Assembly: GCA_014204435.1 (NCBI GenBank) | Contig: JACHLF010000001.1 | Location: 434,001-498,000, forward strand | Reading direction: 5' to 3' | DNA length: 64,000 bases | From: Mycobacteroides chelonae | GTDB taxonomy: Bacteria > Actinomycetota > Actinomycetes > Mycobacteriales > Mycobacteriaceae | In this document: piece after piece, positions 1 through 8,278 of the stretch | Position numbering within the stretch: position 1 is the stretch's first letter | Layout of the letters: every line of letters begins with the position of its first letter | The notes under the pieces: generated by a model | The model's database searches: none | Told to the model about the DNA's origin: nothing | What the model saw: the letters and a program-made list of their open reading frames with translations, nothing else | Made by a program: the position numbers and the translations under genes

Positions 1-124
1 CGGCGAGCACGTATACGGGCCGCCGGACGTCCGAGATTGCAGGCGAAACAGCACTGTACGTCGTCACAGGCGAATGCTACGGGTAAGTCAACCTGGTTGT
101 CATATCGGTGCACTATAGGCCGCG

Positions 125-1115
125 TCATCTGGGCGAAAGCGAGTTCAGGAACTCGACCATCGCATGGTTGACCGCGTCCGGGCGCTCCATCTGCACGAAG
201 TGCCCGGCTCCTTCGACGATCATGGCCGACTCCAAGCCCGGGACGAGGTCGGACATCACGGTCATCGGATCGCTGCCGAGCATTTCCAGAACCGGGTCGC
301 CGGAACCGGCGATGAAGCCCACCGGTACTTCGATGGGGATGTTGTGTTAGGTGCTCGTTCTGTGTCCACACGAGGTCTTCCGCCCGGTACCAGTTCAGGC
401 CGCCGGTGAATCCCGTTCGGGTGAATTCGGCTGCGTAGTAGTCGAGATCTTCTTCAGACAGCCAATTCCACGGCAGGGCAGGGGGGCTCGGAAGTACGTC
501 CAAATAGCCGTTGCGTTTCCCGTCTACCCGCGCCGGATGGTCCCAGCAATCCAGGTAGCGGTTGGCGCCACTGAGCGAGTGAAACAGCGCGGCCAGGAAT
601 GCTTTTGGATGGGCGTCCAGCTCGGCCTCAGCGACACCCGACTCCTGGAAGTATTCCAGGTGTGTGAAATGTTGCGAGGCAAGGTAGTCGAATCCCACAC
701 TGGGCTTGACCGTAAGGCGCCGCGTGCGCGGCACCGACAGCTGGAACAGCGCCCGCACCCGTTCGTGAGCCCAGGCGGGCATATCCCATATGAGATGAGC
801 ACCGAAATCGTGCCCACAGAACACCGCATCCGGTAGCTCCAACGCGTCCAGCAGGCCGACGAGATCGGCGACCGTGGTGCTGCGGTCGTACGCGGATGCC
901 TCACGCGGCGCCGTAGTGCGTCCGTATCCGCGCATATCCGGTGCGATGACCCGGTATCCGGCCGCCGACAGGGCGGTCAGTTGATGGCGCCAGGTGTACC
1001 AGAGGCCTGGAAAGCCGTGGCACAGCACCACCGGCGGGCCTTCTCCCTGCTCGGCGACATGCATGTCGATTCCATTGACCGCCAGCTGACGATGGGTGAT
1101 CGGGGAGAGAGCCAC
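125..1115 (-). pseudogene. alpha/beta hydrolase (epoxide-hydrolase-like), frameshifted
   Basis: Translating the minus strand from a GTG at 1115 gives an epoxide-hydrolase-type alpha/beta hydrolase. It has an HGFPGLWYTW oxyanion region, an Asp nucleophile in GHDFGAHL, and after the cap a C-terminal GAGHFVQMERP segment with the catalytic His. The frame is open to about position 350 (ending EDLVWTQNEHL) but the His-bearing end lies in another frame (125-322). A one-base shift near 340-352 therefore separates nucleophile and His. It starts 11 bases after the cutinase gene stops, so the two were probably one transcript. A sequencing error would give the same picture. Family assignment is strong; the exact substrate is unknown. 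Confidence 0.75.
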
Positions 1116-1125
1116 CCCGAGGAGG

Positions 1126-1812
1126 CTAGTTCACCCGGGCGGCGGCGAAGTCCGCAGCCTGGTTGATCAGCGCGGGAGGATACGTGGTGTGGGACTTCCA
1201 GGTGTCCTGGTTTCCATCCATGCAGACCGGGTCGCCGTCGTTGCAGAGATCCAGAACCCTGTCGCCGTACGCGCCGGCCAGGTTCTGCACCGGCGCAAAG
1301 CGATTCACGATGTTGCCGAACGTCACGATCGCGCGGATGTGGTCACCCACCTCCGGCGGCACCGGGTTGTCGAAGGAGAAGAAGTTGCCGATCTGCACCG
1401 GGCCGGGCACTCCGAGCGCAGTGTCGACCACGCCTGCGCCCAGCGAGTAGCCGCCGACGACCAGCTTGGTGTCGGGGCAGTTGTTTGCGGTCTGCTGCAG
1501 GTGTGCGCTCAGGTCGTTGGCGCCACCGCCTACGTCGGTGTTGGCGTCGTAGCGCACCGCGTAGACGCTGACGTTCTTCACGCGATTGCGCAGCGCACCG
1601 ACGAACGCGTCTCCAATGTTGCCCAGGCCTGGAGGCTGGCTGCGTCCACGAGCGAAGGACACTTCGACATTGGGACAGGCGGCCGAGGCGGTGGCCGGGA
1701 TGATGACCGCCAAGCCGGTGGTCAACATGATTGCCGCAACCGAGACGACCGCCGCACGAGCGCCGGCGGCAAGCAACTTACTGGCTGGGCGTGGATTCGG
1801 TTGCAGTGTCAC
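1126..1812 (-). CDS. cutinase-family secreted esterase
   Basis: 228 aa. Residues 10-45 form a positively charged then hydrophobic signal peptide ending in TASA before ACP. The mature part has the cutinase layout: Ser123 in GGYSLGAG, Asp194 within the C-x-x-GD-x-x-C loop (Cys190/Cys197), His208, and a further cysteine pair (46/112). The nucleophile elbow reads GYSLG where many cutinases have GYSQG. Mycobacterial cutinase-like proteins are exported lipases or esterases acting on lipid esters. The start overlaps the end of the upstream EamA gene by 35 bases, suggesting co-transcription. Substrate preference cannot be read from the sequence. Confidence 0.88.
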   Translation of the reverse strand: MTLQPNPRPASKLLAAGARAAVVSVAAIMLTTGLAVIIPATASAACPNVEVSFARGRSQPPGLGNIGDAFVGALRNRVKNVSVYAVRYDANTDVGGGANDLSAHLQQTANNCPDTKLVVGGYSLGAGVVDTALGVPGPVQIGNFFSFDNPVPPEVGDHIRAIVTFGNIVNRFAPVQNLAGAYGDRVLDLCNDGDPVCMDGNQDTWKSHTTYPPALINQAADFAAARVN

Positions 1813-2830
1813 ACACTGAGGTTACGGACAATTCGTTGTCGCTGCCATGTGATTTCAATCCCGCAGGTAGAGAAGCTGGGAGTTCCGCGGTGCTGGATTC
1901 GGGTTCGGAGGCGGTATCCGCACCCCGGTGTGCCAGAACCAGTCCTGCGAGAATGACGGCTGCCCCCGCGTACTGGATGGGTGCGATGGTTTCCCCGAGC
2001 AGCACCCACCCTGCGATCACGGCACACAGCACCTCGGTGAGGGCTATAAGGGACGCGTAGCTCGGCTTGAGTCGGGCAATGGCGGCGATTCCGGTGAGGT
2101 AGGCGATCGCGGTGGTGACTACCCCGAGGGCGAGGATGGGTACGTACATCGGCGCGTGCCAGCCGGCGACCTCCACGTCTTGTGTGGAGAAGGTCAGGGG
2201 CATGATCCCGGTGAGGCCGAAGCCGCCCACCGCGACGGTTCCGACGAGAAGTCCGCTGGTGGTCAGTGTGATGGGTTGCAGCCCTTGAGCCTTTCCGCCC
2301 GCGCGGTGTGACGAGATGAAGTAGTACGCAGCGCATAGCGCCGCACCCAGCCCCCACAGCACCCCAACGGGTTCCACGCTGGATCCGCTGAAGATGTTGA
2401 GCACCAACAGCATTCCCACTAAGGCGAGGGCCGCACCAGTCAGCACCCGGGTGTGTGGGCGCTGCCGCGTGGACAGCCAGGTCCAGGCGATCACCAGAAT
2501 GGGACTCAGGAACTCCAGGAGCATCGCCACGCCCACGGACATGTGTCTGACCGCGCCGAAGTAGCAGAACTGGGCGCCTGCCACGGGGATGATCCCGTAG
2601 AGCACGACCACCCTGGCGTGGCGGCGAGCTTCGGAGAACCAGCCGGGTGCCACGATGCAGGCGGCCACCACCATGACCGCTGTACCGGTAGCCAGGCGAG
2701 CGGTCACCACGGCCGTCAGCGACCAGCCCGCCGCCATGAGGGACTTGGCAAAGGGGCCGGAGAAGCCGAATGTGGCGGCAGAGGCGATGGCGAGTATCAC
2801 GCCAGCCCGGAAATTGGCCTTGTCGTTCAC
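1778..2830 (-). CDS. EamA/DMT-family inner-membrane transporter
   Basis: 350 aa, with about ten hydrophobic helices arranged as two five-helix EamA halves (residues about 8-140 and 150-300), followed by a hydrophilic Ser/Glu-rich tail of about 45 residues. The family exports or exchanges small metabolites such as amino acids, but the substrate cannot be told. It is divergent from the CGNR gene at 2903, with a 72-base gap carrying repeated ATGAGT/TCATGA words. This suggests the regulator controls the transporter. The start is the ATG at 2830, close to the first membrane helix. Confidence 0.85.
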   Translation of the reverse strand: MNDKANFRAGVILAIASAATFGFSGPFAKSLMAAGWSLTAVVTARLATGTAVMVVAACIVAPGWFSEARRHARVVVLYGIIPVAGAQFCYFGAVRHMSVGVAMLLEFLSPILVIAWTWLSTRQRPHTRVLTGAALALVGMLLVLNIFSGSSVEPVGVLWGLGAALCAAYYFISSHRAGGKAQGLQPITLTTSGLLVGTVAVGGFGLTGIMPLTFSTQDVEVAGWHAPMYVPILALGVVTTAIAYLTGIAAIARLKPSYASLIALTEVLCAVIAGWVLLGETIAPIQYAGAAVILAGLVLAHRGADTASEPESSTAELPASLPAGLKSHGSDNELSVTSVCDTATESTPSQ

Positions 2831-2844
2831 CGCACCTCCCGCAT

Positions 2845-2919
2845 GTCATGAGTAAGATTCAATACGGTCATGACGGTATGAGTGAAGGATGTCAGGTGTC
2901 AAATGATTTTCACTCATGA
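2845..2919. promoter_or_regulatory. repeat-rich divergent operator region (EamA/CGNR)
   Basis: TCATGA occurs at 2846-2851, 2868-2873 and 2914-2919. ATGAGT occurs at 2848-2853 and 2878-2883, and its complement ACTCAT at 2912-2917. The repeats lie between the divergent starts and just inside the CGNR gene, as expected for an autoregulated pair. That they bind the CGNR protein is inference. Confidence 0.4.
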
Positions 2920-3457
2920 CACTGAGCAAGGCTTGCGATCGGCCGCGGAGCTGATCAACACCTCGCGTAATGACCGGGAGCTGCTCCCGGACCCGGCGGC
3001 GCTGCCGCCACTTCTGGACCGTTACGGCTGGACGGGCCGGCGCGACGGGGACGACGCCGAGCTACAGGCCGTCAAGGCCCTTCGCGCCCGGCTGGGCGAT
3101 ATCTGGGCGCGCATCAACGACGAGGAGTACGTGGTCTGCCAGGTCAACGCGCTGCTGGCCGATACCCATGCCTCGCCGTGGCTCACCCGGCACGTCGAGG
3201 AGCCCGACTGGCACCTGCACATGGCCGCCAGCGACGCACCCCTGGCGGATCGTCTCGGCGCCGAGACGGCCATGGTGTTGGCGGATCTGGTGCGCACCGG
3301 CGAGCAGCGCCGCCTGAAGACCTGCGCCGCCCCGGACTGCGATGCCGTGCTGGTTGACTTGTCGCGCAACAGGTCCCGGATGTTCTGCGACACCGGAAAC
3401 TGCGGCAATCGGCAGCACGTGGCCGCGTACCGGGAGCGGCTGCGCGACGAGCCCTAG
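2903..3457 (+). CDS. CGNR zinc-finger (ABATE-type) transcriptional regulator
   Basis: 184 aa from the ATG at 2903 (start MIFTHDTEQ, as in relatives). An upstream in-frame GTG at 2882 would add seven residues but fits the family less well. The C-terminus carries a TCAAPDC motif and a CDTGNCGNRQHVAAYR segment, which is the CGNR treble-clef finger with its cysteines. The N-terminal helical part matches the stress-linked ABATE domain of actinobacterial CGNR regulators. It is divergent from the EamA exporter and probably regulates it. It ends 13 bases from the convergent eccE4 gene. Confidence 0.85.
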   Translation: MIFTHDTEQGLRSAAELINTSRNDRELLPDPAALPPLLDRYGWTGRRDGDDAELQAVKALRARLGDIWARINDEEYVVCQVNALLADTHASPWLTRHVEEPDWHLHMAASDAPLADRLGAETAMVLADLVRTGEQRRLKTCAAPDCDAVLVDLSRNRSRMFCDTGNCGNRQHVAAYRERLRDEP

Positions 3458-3470
3458 CGGTGCGAAAGTG

Positions 3471-5138
3471 CTACTGCGCGTAGGCCTGGATAGGCCGGCC
3501 CAGGTAGGCGAGCTCATCGCTCACCGTCACCAGGCGGACCTGGATGGTCTCACCGCCCGCCGTCAGGAGAATGTGATCGCCATAGCCGTTGGGCTGATCG
3601 ATGATGACATCCGGATGCGCGGGCAGGGCGTCGTACTCGCTGCTGATGATGTGCAGCGCCGTGCAGTTGCTGGGCAGCGCGGTCGGCTGCATGCCGTCCA
3701 CCACGGCCAGGGTACATCGGGGATCGATAAACCCTGGGCCACTGGCAAATTGGATGCGGTTGGCGTCACCGATCGAGGTCACCATGACATCCCACATGTG
3801 GGGGCGGTCGGTATAGACGACCACGAGTGCTCCGATCGCGACCGCCCTGAGCACCACTTGCTGGCAGACGTAGAGCTCGGCGCGCACCACTACGGTGTGC
3901 ACGCCTTGTCCGGACAGGCGCGCCGCGATGGCGCGCCCGGACATGTCCGATCCGATCAACTGTCCGCAGCCCGAAGTCGGCAGATGAATGCCGTCGAGCT
4001 CCTCGTTGCTCATCTCGATGCTGCGGGTCAGGTATTCCAGCCCGATGGCGCCCACGGGGAGTCCGGCGAAGAACGCGTCGCGCTGACTGCCATTGAGCGA
4101 GGTCATTCCGGTGGAGCGCCGCACCGGCAGCTGCTCGTCGGTGGCCCACCGAACCAGTGCGCCAACAGACGTGCGGCCCTTCGTGGAGGGGCGCAGCCGC
4201 ACCGTCACCGTGGTCTCCAGTGTCGGCCGAGCCCACAGCCCCGTCAGGGTGGCGTCGGTGATGTACCACGGGTCGATGCCCATGGCGACGTTGTAGGAGT
4301 CGATGAGCATCAGCCCGCTCCACTCCTCGTGCATGGGCGCGCCCGCGTACTGGCGGAGCATTTCGGCGCTGATTCGGTGAATCTGTCCGGCCTGCAGGAT
4401 GGTGCTGGCGCAGCGGGCCGCGGCCAGTGCACGCCTTACTCGAGCTGTGGCGATGACGGCGCATCTCTCCGCACCGCGTCGGCCGCCGCCGCGGCGGAAC
4501 ACCGCGTCGACGTTCACGCCGGGGTCGAACCTCAGCACCACCCAGACGGTGCGAATGGCCACGGCGGGCAGGGGCCCCACCAGTCGGTCGTATCCACCGC
4601 GCAGCACCGTGCCCTGAGCGGTGCGCTGGCCGTTGCTGATGACGTCGATGCTTTCCAGTTCGATGTCGTTCTGATGCATGCACTCCCGCAGTACACGCAG
4701 GGGCACCAATGAATCTGTGGCGCAGTGATCCGGAGTGATGACCGAGGGATGTTGTTGGGTGGCGCTGACTTCCAGCACTGTGATGAGTTTGCCGTTTTCC
4801 CAACGGGTTCCGGTCCAGCTGTCTTGGCTGCTAGGGGTGTCGGCAATGCTGCCCGAGCTGCGATAGGTGCGCCCCGTCAGGTACTTGAACCCGGTAACCG
4901 CCCAGTGCCTGACGGTCTGGCCGCCCCACCGGCCCAGGATGAGTGCCAGTGACACGATCGCGATCAGCAGTGCGGCCCACCACGGCCAGCCGAACAACAA
5001 TGAGATGAGGACCGCGGCGAGAATCAGCAGCTGCGAGATCACCATGATCTGGATCGGCATCGTCGCCCGACGAACCTGTTCCGGAGTCGCCCCGCTCGAC
5101 GTCACGTTTTCCCTTCCATCCATCCCGCCCTCTGTCAT
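3471..5138 (-). CDS. eccE4: ESX-4 secretion membrane protein EccE4
   Basis: 555 aa. Two closely spaced membrane helices near residues 28-70 (MVISQLLILAAVLISLLFGW, then a second) are followed by a long soluble domain. This is the EccE architecture: peripheral membrane-complex subunit, periplasmic C-terminal domain. It is divergent from eccB4 and flanks mycP4, eccD4 and eccC4. M. tuberculosis ESX-4 lacks EccE, while M. abscessus-type ESX-4 keeps it, so its presence argues for a complete, possibly active ESX-4. Sequence identity among EccE proteins is low; the call rests on topology and context. Confidence 0.8.
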   Translation of the reverse strand: MTEGGMDGRENVTSSGATPEQVRRATMPIQIMVISQLLILAAVLISLLFGWPWWAALLIAIVSLALILGRWGGQTVRHWAVTGFKYLTGRTYRSSGSIADTPSSQDSWTGTRWENGKLITVLEVSATQQHPSVITPDHCATDSLVPLRVLRECMHQNDIELESIDVISNGQRTAQGTVLRGGYDRLVGPLPAVAIRTVWVVLRFDPGVNVDAVFRRGGGRRGAERCAVIATARVRRALAAARCASTILQAGQIHRISAEMLRQYAGAPMHEEWSGLMLIDSYNVAMGIDPWYITDATLTGLWARPTLETTVTVRLRPSTKGRTSVGALVRWATDEQLPVRRSTGMTSLNGSQRDAFFAGLPVGAIGLEYLTRSIEMSNEELDGIHLPTSGCGQLIGSDMSGRAIAARLSGQGVHTVVVRAELYVCQQVVLRAVAIGALVVVYTDRPHMWDVMVTSIGDANRIQFASGPGFIDPRCTLAVVDGMQPTALPSNCTALHIISSEYDALPAHPDVIIDQPNGYGDHILLTAGGETIQVRLVTVSDELAYLGRPIQAYAQ

Positions 5139-5256
5139 GCCGTAGCGCCGGTGGTTACCGCCGCGCGACCCGTCCGATCCTCGTGGCTAATACCCGCAAC
5201 CTATCGTGGTTGCCCAGTATTGCAATAGGCTGCATGGCCGTGTGGCCCGTACGTAG

Positions 5257-5270
5257 GATCTAACTAGATC
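5257..5270. promoter_or_regulatory. palindrome between eccE4 and eccB4
   Basis: GATCTA-ac-TAGATC is a perfect 6-bp inverted repeat in the 185-bp divergent gap, 54 bases before the eccB4 ATG. It is a candidate operator. No well-spaced -35/-10 pair was seen for either gene. Confidence 0.3.
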
Positions 5271-5323
5271 TGGGGGCCGGTCTATAGGTATGGCTAGGTC
5301 GTAGATTTCCTGGAGGGGGGACG

Positions 5324-6805
5324 ATGGCGCGACAACCGACAACCCGGCTGCAGGTCAGCGGGTACCGGTTCCTGGTGCGGCGCATGGAGCACGCACTGGT
5401 TCGCCGTGACGTCCGTATGATCCACGACCCGATGCGGTCGCAGTCGAGCTCACTCATGGTCGGCATCGTGCTGGCCACCGTCGTGGTTGCCGGCTGCGCG
5501 ATCTTGGCCTTCTTTCGGCCCAACATGCCGCTGGGCGATCAGCCCATCGTGATGGGCAAGGACACCGGAGCGGTGTACGTCCGGATTCAGGACACCCTTC
5601 ATCCCGCGCTCAATCTGGCGTCGGCCCGGTTGATCTCGGGGAACAACGAGAACCCCAAGCCGGTCAAGGACTCGGAGCTGGCGAAGGCGCGCCGCGGTCC
5701 GCTGGTCGGGATTCCCGGCGCACCGGCGTCGATTCCCGGGACGCTGTCGGGTGACGACATCATCTGGACGGTGTGCGACGTCTCGACGCCGCCTCCCAGT
5801 TCCACCGTCACCACCACCGTGATCGCGGGCAAGGTGACTCTCGAGAACGGCAACCAGGAAATGCCGAAGGACAGGTATGCCCTGGTGACGGTGAACAGCC
5901 AGATGTACCTGCTCTACGACGGCAAGCGCGCCGCGGTAGATCTGACGAACCCCGCGGTGACCCGCGCGCTGCGCCTGGAAGGTGTTACGCCCCGACCGAT
6001 TTCGATGTCGGTGCTCAACGCCATCCCCGAGGTGCCGGCCATTGCTCCTCCGCCCATTCCGGACGCCGGTGCGGCGGCGCCGATTACGACCGCGGGTGTT
6101 CGTGTGGGGTCGGTGATCAAGATGAGCCGCGCGGACTCCGCGGAGTACTACGTGGTGCTCGCGGGTGGGGTGCAGCGTGTCAACGAGGTCACCGCGGACC
6201 TCATCAGGTTCTCCGATTCGCAGGGAGCGCAGGACATCGTCACCGTTGCGCCGGATATCATCTCCGGGCACCCCAGCCTGAACCTGCTTGCGGTGCAGAC
6301 ATTTCCAGACCGTGCCGGAAAGATCGTGGATGTTCCCGAGAAGTCGGTGCTGTGCAGTAGCTGGAAGCCCGGTCAGGAGAAGACGCAGGAGCACGCCTCC
6401 ACCAAACTCTTGATGGGCAACTCGTTGCCGTTGAAGACCGACCAGGTGCCGGTGGTGTTGGCGCAGGCCGACAAGGAAGGTCCCAACGTCGACACGGCCT
6501 ACATCCCGCCTGCTCACAGCGCCTTCATCCGGTCCACCGGCCTGGTTGGGGACACTGGACGCGCCGAGTCTCTGTATCTCATCCTCGACACCGGCGTGCG
6601 TTTCGGCATCGGCAACCTGGAGGCCGCCAAGGCCCTGGGGCTCACCGTCGATCCCGTTCCCGCGCCATGGCCGGTGGTGGGACTGCTGCCGCCGGGCCCC
6701 CGGCTGAGCAAGGAAGATGCGCTCGTCGTGCACGACGGGATGCCGCCGGACAAGACCGGTTTGGCGATCAATCCGTCGACATCGGCCACCCAGGCGCCGT
6801 CCTAG
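5324..6805 (+). CDS. eccB4: ESX-4 secretion protein EccB4
   Basis: 493 aa. A cytosolic N-terminus opening MARQPTTRLQVSGYRFL, the EccB signature, is followed by one membrane helix (about 45-65) and a large periplasmic repeat domain. Cys151 and Cys344 match the conserved EccB disulphide pair. EccB is the periplasmic core of the type VII membrane pore. A strong GGAGGGGGG ribosome site precedes the ATG. It is convergent with mycP4 (6836) and divergent from eccE4. Confidence 0.93.
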   Translation: MARQPTTRLQVSGYRFLVRRMEHALVRRDVRMIHDPMRSQSSSLMVGIVLATVVVAGCAILAFFRPNMPLGDQPIVMGKDTGAVYVRIQDTLHPALNLASARLISGNNENPKPVKDSELAKARRGPLVGIPGAPASIPGTLSGDDIIWTVCDVSTPPPSSTVTTTVIAGKVTLENGNQEMPKDRYALVTVNSQMYLLYDGKRAAVDLTNPAVTRALRLEGVTPRPISMSVLNAIPEVPAIAPPPIPDAGAAAPITTAGVRVGSVIKMSRADSAEYYVVLAGGVQRVNEVTADLIRFSDSQGAQDIVTVAPDIISGHPSLNLLAVQTFPDRAGKIVDVPEKSVLCSSWKPGQEKTQEHASTKLLMGNSLPLKTDQVPVVLAQADKEGPNVDTAYIPPAHSAFIRSTGLVGDTGRAESLYLILDTGVRFGIGNLEAAKALGLTVDPVPAPWPVVGLLPPGPRLSKEDALVVHDGMPPDKTGLAINPSTSATQAPS

Positions 6806-6835
6806 AGAACGTCAGGACGACATCGAGGATCGACG

Positions 6836-8278
6836 CTACGCCTCGGGGTTGTCCCGGCCCTGCCGGAGCCGGCGAACCGGCGCCAACATCGCCAACGCCG
6901 CGGCGAGAAACGCCGCACAGACCGCTATTCCGATGAGCGCGACACGTCGCGGTCGTGGGTCCGTCGGCGGGGGAGCGGGCGGCAACACCAGCTTCTTGGC
7001 CGCATTGGCCCGTGCGAGGTCACTGGTGGTGCCGAGGTCGTCGCTGACAGCGGCGAGCGCGTCCACCACGCCGAAGCCCAGGTATGGGTCCCAGCCGCCG
7101 GGTGGGCGATGCGCCGTGTTCTTGATGCGGTCCATTGCCTCGCGCGCGCTCAGCTGAGGGAAGCGTGAACGCACCAGCGCCACAACGCCACTGACCACCG
7201 GTGCGGAGAAGCTGGTGCCCTGGATGGGGACCGGACCCTGATCACCCATGTAGGCGTTGGTCAGCGCGTCGCGGTTCGGGTCCAGAGAGACGATGTCTTC
7301 ACCCGGCGCGGACACGTCGACCCACGGACCGCCGAGGCTGAACTTGGACGGCTGCCCGTCGGGCCCGATCGAGCCCACCGTCAGGACCAGGTCGTTGTAC
7401 CAGGCCGGACTCACCGTCTCCATGACGGAATCCCAGTCCGGAATGTTGGGGCGGGCAGGATCCGGTGGCGGATTTTGACTCTTGCACTGCCCGTCGCCGA
7501 CGTTTCCGGCGGCGACGACCACGACGACGTTCTTGACGTCGACGGCGTACTGCAGCGCCGCCCCCAAGGGCCGATCATCGAGGAATTGCTTGGCGGAGGC
7601 GCAGGCCACCTCGGAAATATTGATCACCGTCGCACCCATGTCGGCAGCGGTACGCACCGCCATCGCCAGGGTGTCCACATTTCCGACGCCGCTGATCTTG
7701 GACGGATCGTCGCGGTCGTTGCCGCCTTTGTCCTTCACCGCGAACTTCGCGCTGGATTGGCGGATGGTGATGAGGCTGACGTCCGGCGCGATACCGCTGA
7801 AGGCGCTCGCTCCAGTGGGATCCGGTGCGGCCGCGATGATTCCGGCGACGATCGTGCCGTGCGCATCGCAGTCCTGAGTTCCGTTGCCGCCCTCGAAGAC
7901 GTAATCTCCGCCGGGGATCAGCGGTGGCAGTCTCGGGCTGCGTGCCACGCCGGTGTCGATGACGGCGACCGTCTGGCCGCTGCCGCGCGACAGCTGCCAC
8001 ACCAGCGGCAGATCGAGTCCGCGCTGTTGCGTGGGCACCTTGTTGAGGTCGCGCTTGGGATCGATGCCGGGGAATCGGCACAGTTCCTTCTGCTCGGTGG
8101 GCTCGATCGGGGCCGCGGGACGCGGGCCGGGGAGCATGCTCGGGTCCACCGGCAGGGGCGCGAAGGCGCGTGCCGTCGCGAGCACATGCATCGAACCGGT
8201 CGCCAGCTGCGACGACATCGCCAACATCACAACGGCTGCAGCGGTGGCGCTACGGCGGACCACGCCGAGGCGGCTCAT
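6836..8278 (-). CDS. mycP4: type VII secretion mycosin MycP4
   Basis: 480 aa from the ATG at 8278, which overlaps the eccD4 stop (ATGA). A longer start at 8317 exists, but the overlap and signal peptide favour 8278. A signal peptide (about 1-38) leads into a subtilisin domain with Asp108 (VIDTGVA), His140 (DAHGTIVAG), oxyanion Asn259 (AAGN) and Ser356 (GTSFSAP), then a C-terminal membrane helix (VALIGIAVCAAFLAAALAML). All catalytic residues are present. Mycosins are periplasmic proteases that stabilise the ESX pore. Confidence 0.95.
   Translation of the reverse strand: MSRLGVVRRSATAAAVVMLAMSSQLATGSMHVLATARAFAPLPVDPSMLPGPRPAAPIEPTEQKELCRFPGIDPKRDLNKVPTQQRGLDLPLVWQLSRGSGQTVAVIDTGVARSPRLPPLIPGGDYVFEGGNGTQDCDAHGTIVAGIIAAAPDPTGASAFSGIAPDVSLITIRQSSAKFAVKDKGGNDRDDPSKISGVGNVDTLAMAVRTAADMGATVINISEVACASAKQFLDDRPLGAALQYAVDVKNVVVVVAAGNVGDGQCKSQNPPPDPARPNIPDWDSVMETVSPAWYNDLVLTVGSIGPDGQPSKFSLGGPWVDVSAPGEDIVSLDPNRDALTNAYMGDQGPVPIQGTSFSAPVVSGVVALVRSRFPQLSAREAMDRIKNTAHRPPGGWDPYLGFGVVDALAAVSDDLGTTSDLARANAAKKLVLPPAPPPTDPRPRRVALIGIAVCAAFLAAALAMLAPVRRLRQGRDNPEA

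Noticed and set aside
351..836. Plus-strand frame across the hydrolase region
   Set aside because: Shadow of the minus-strand alpha/beta hydrolase, whose motifs are clear.
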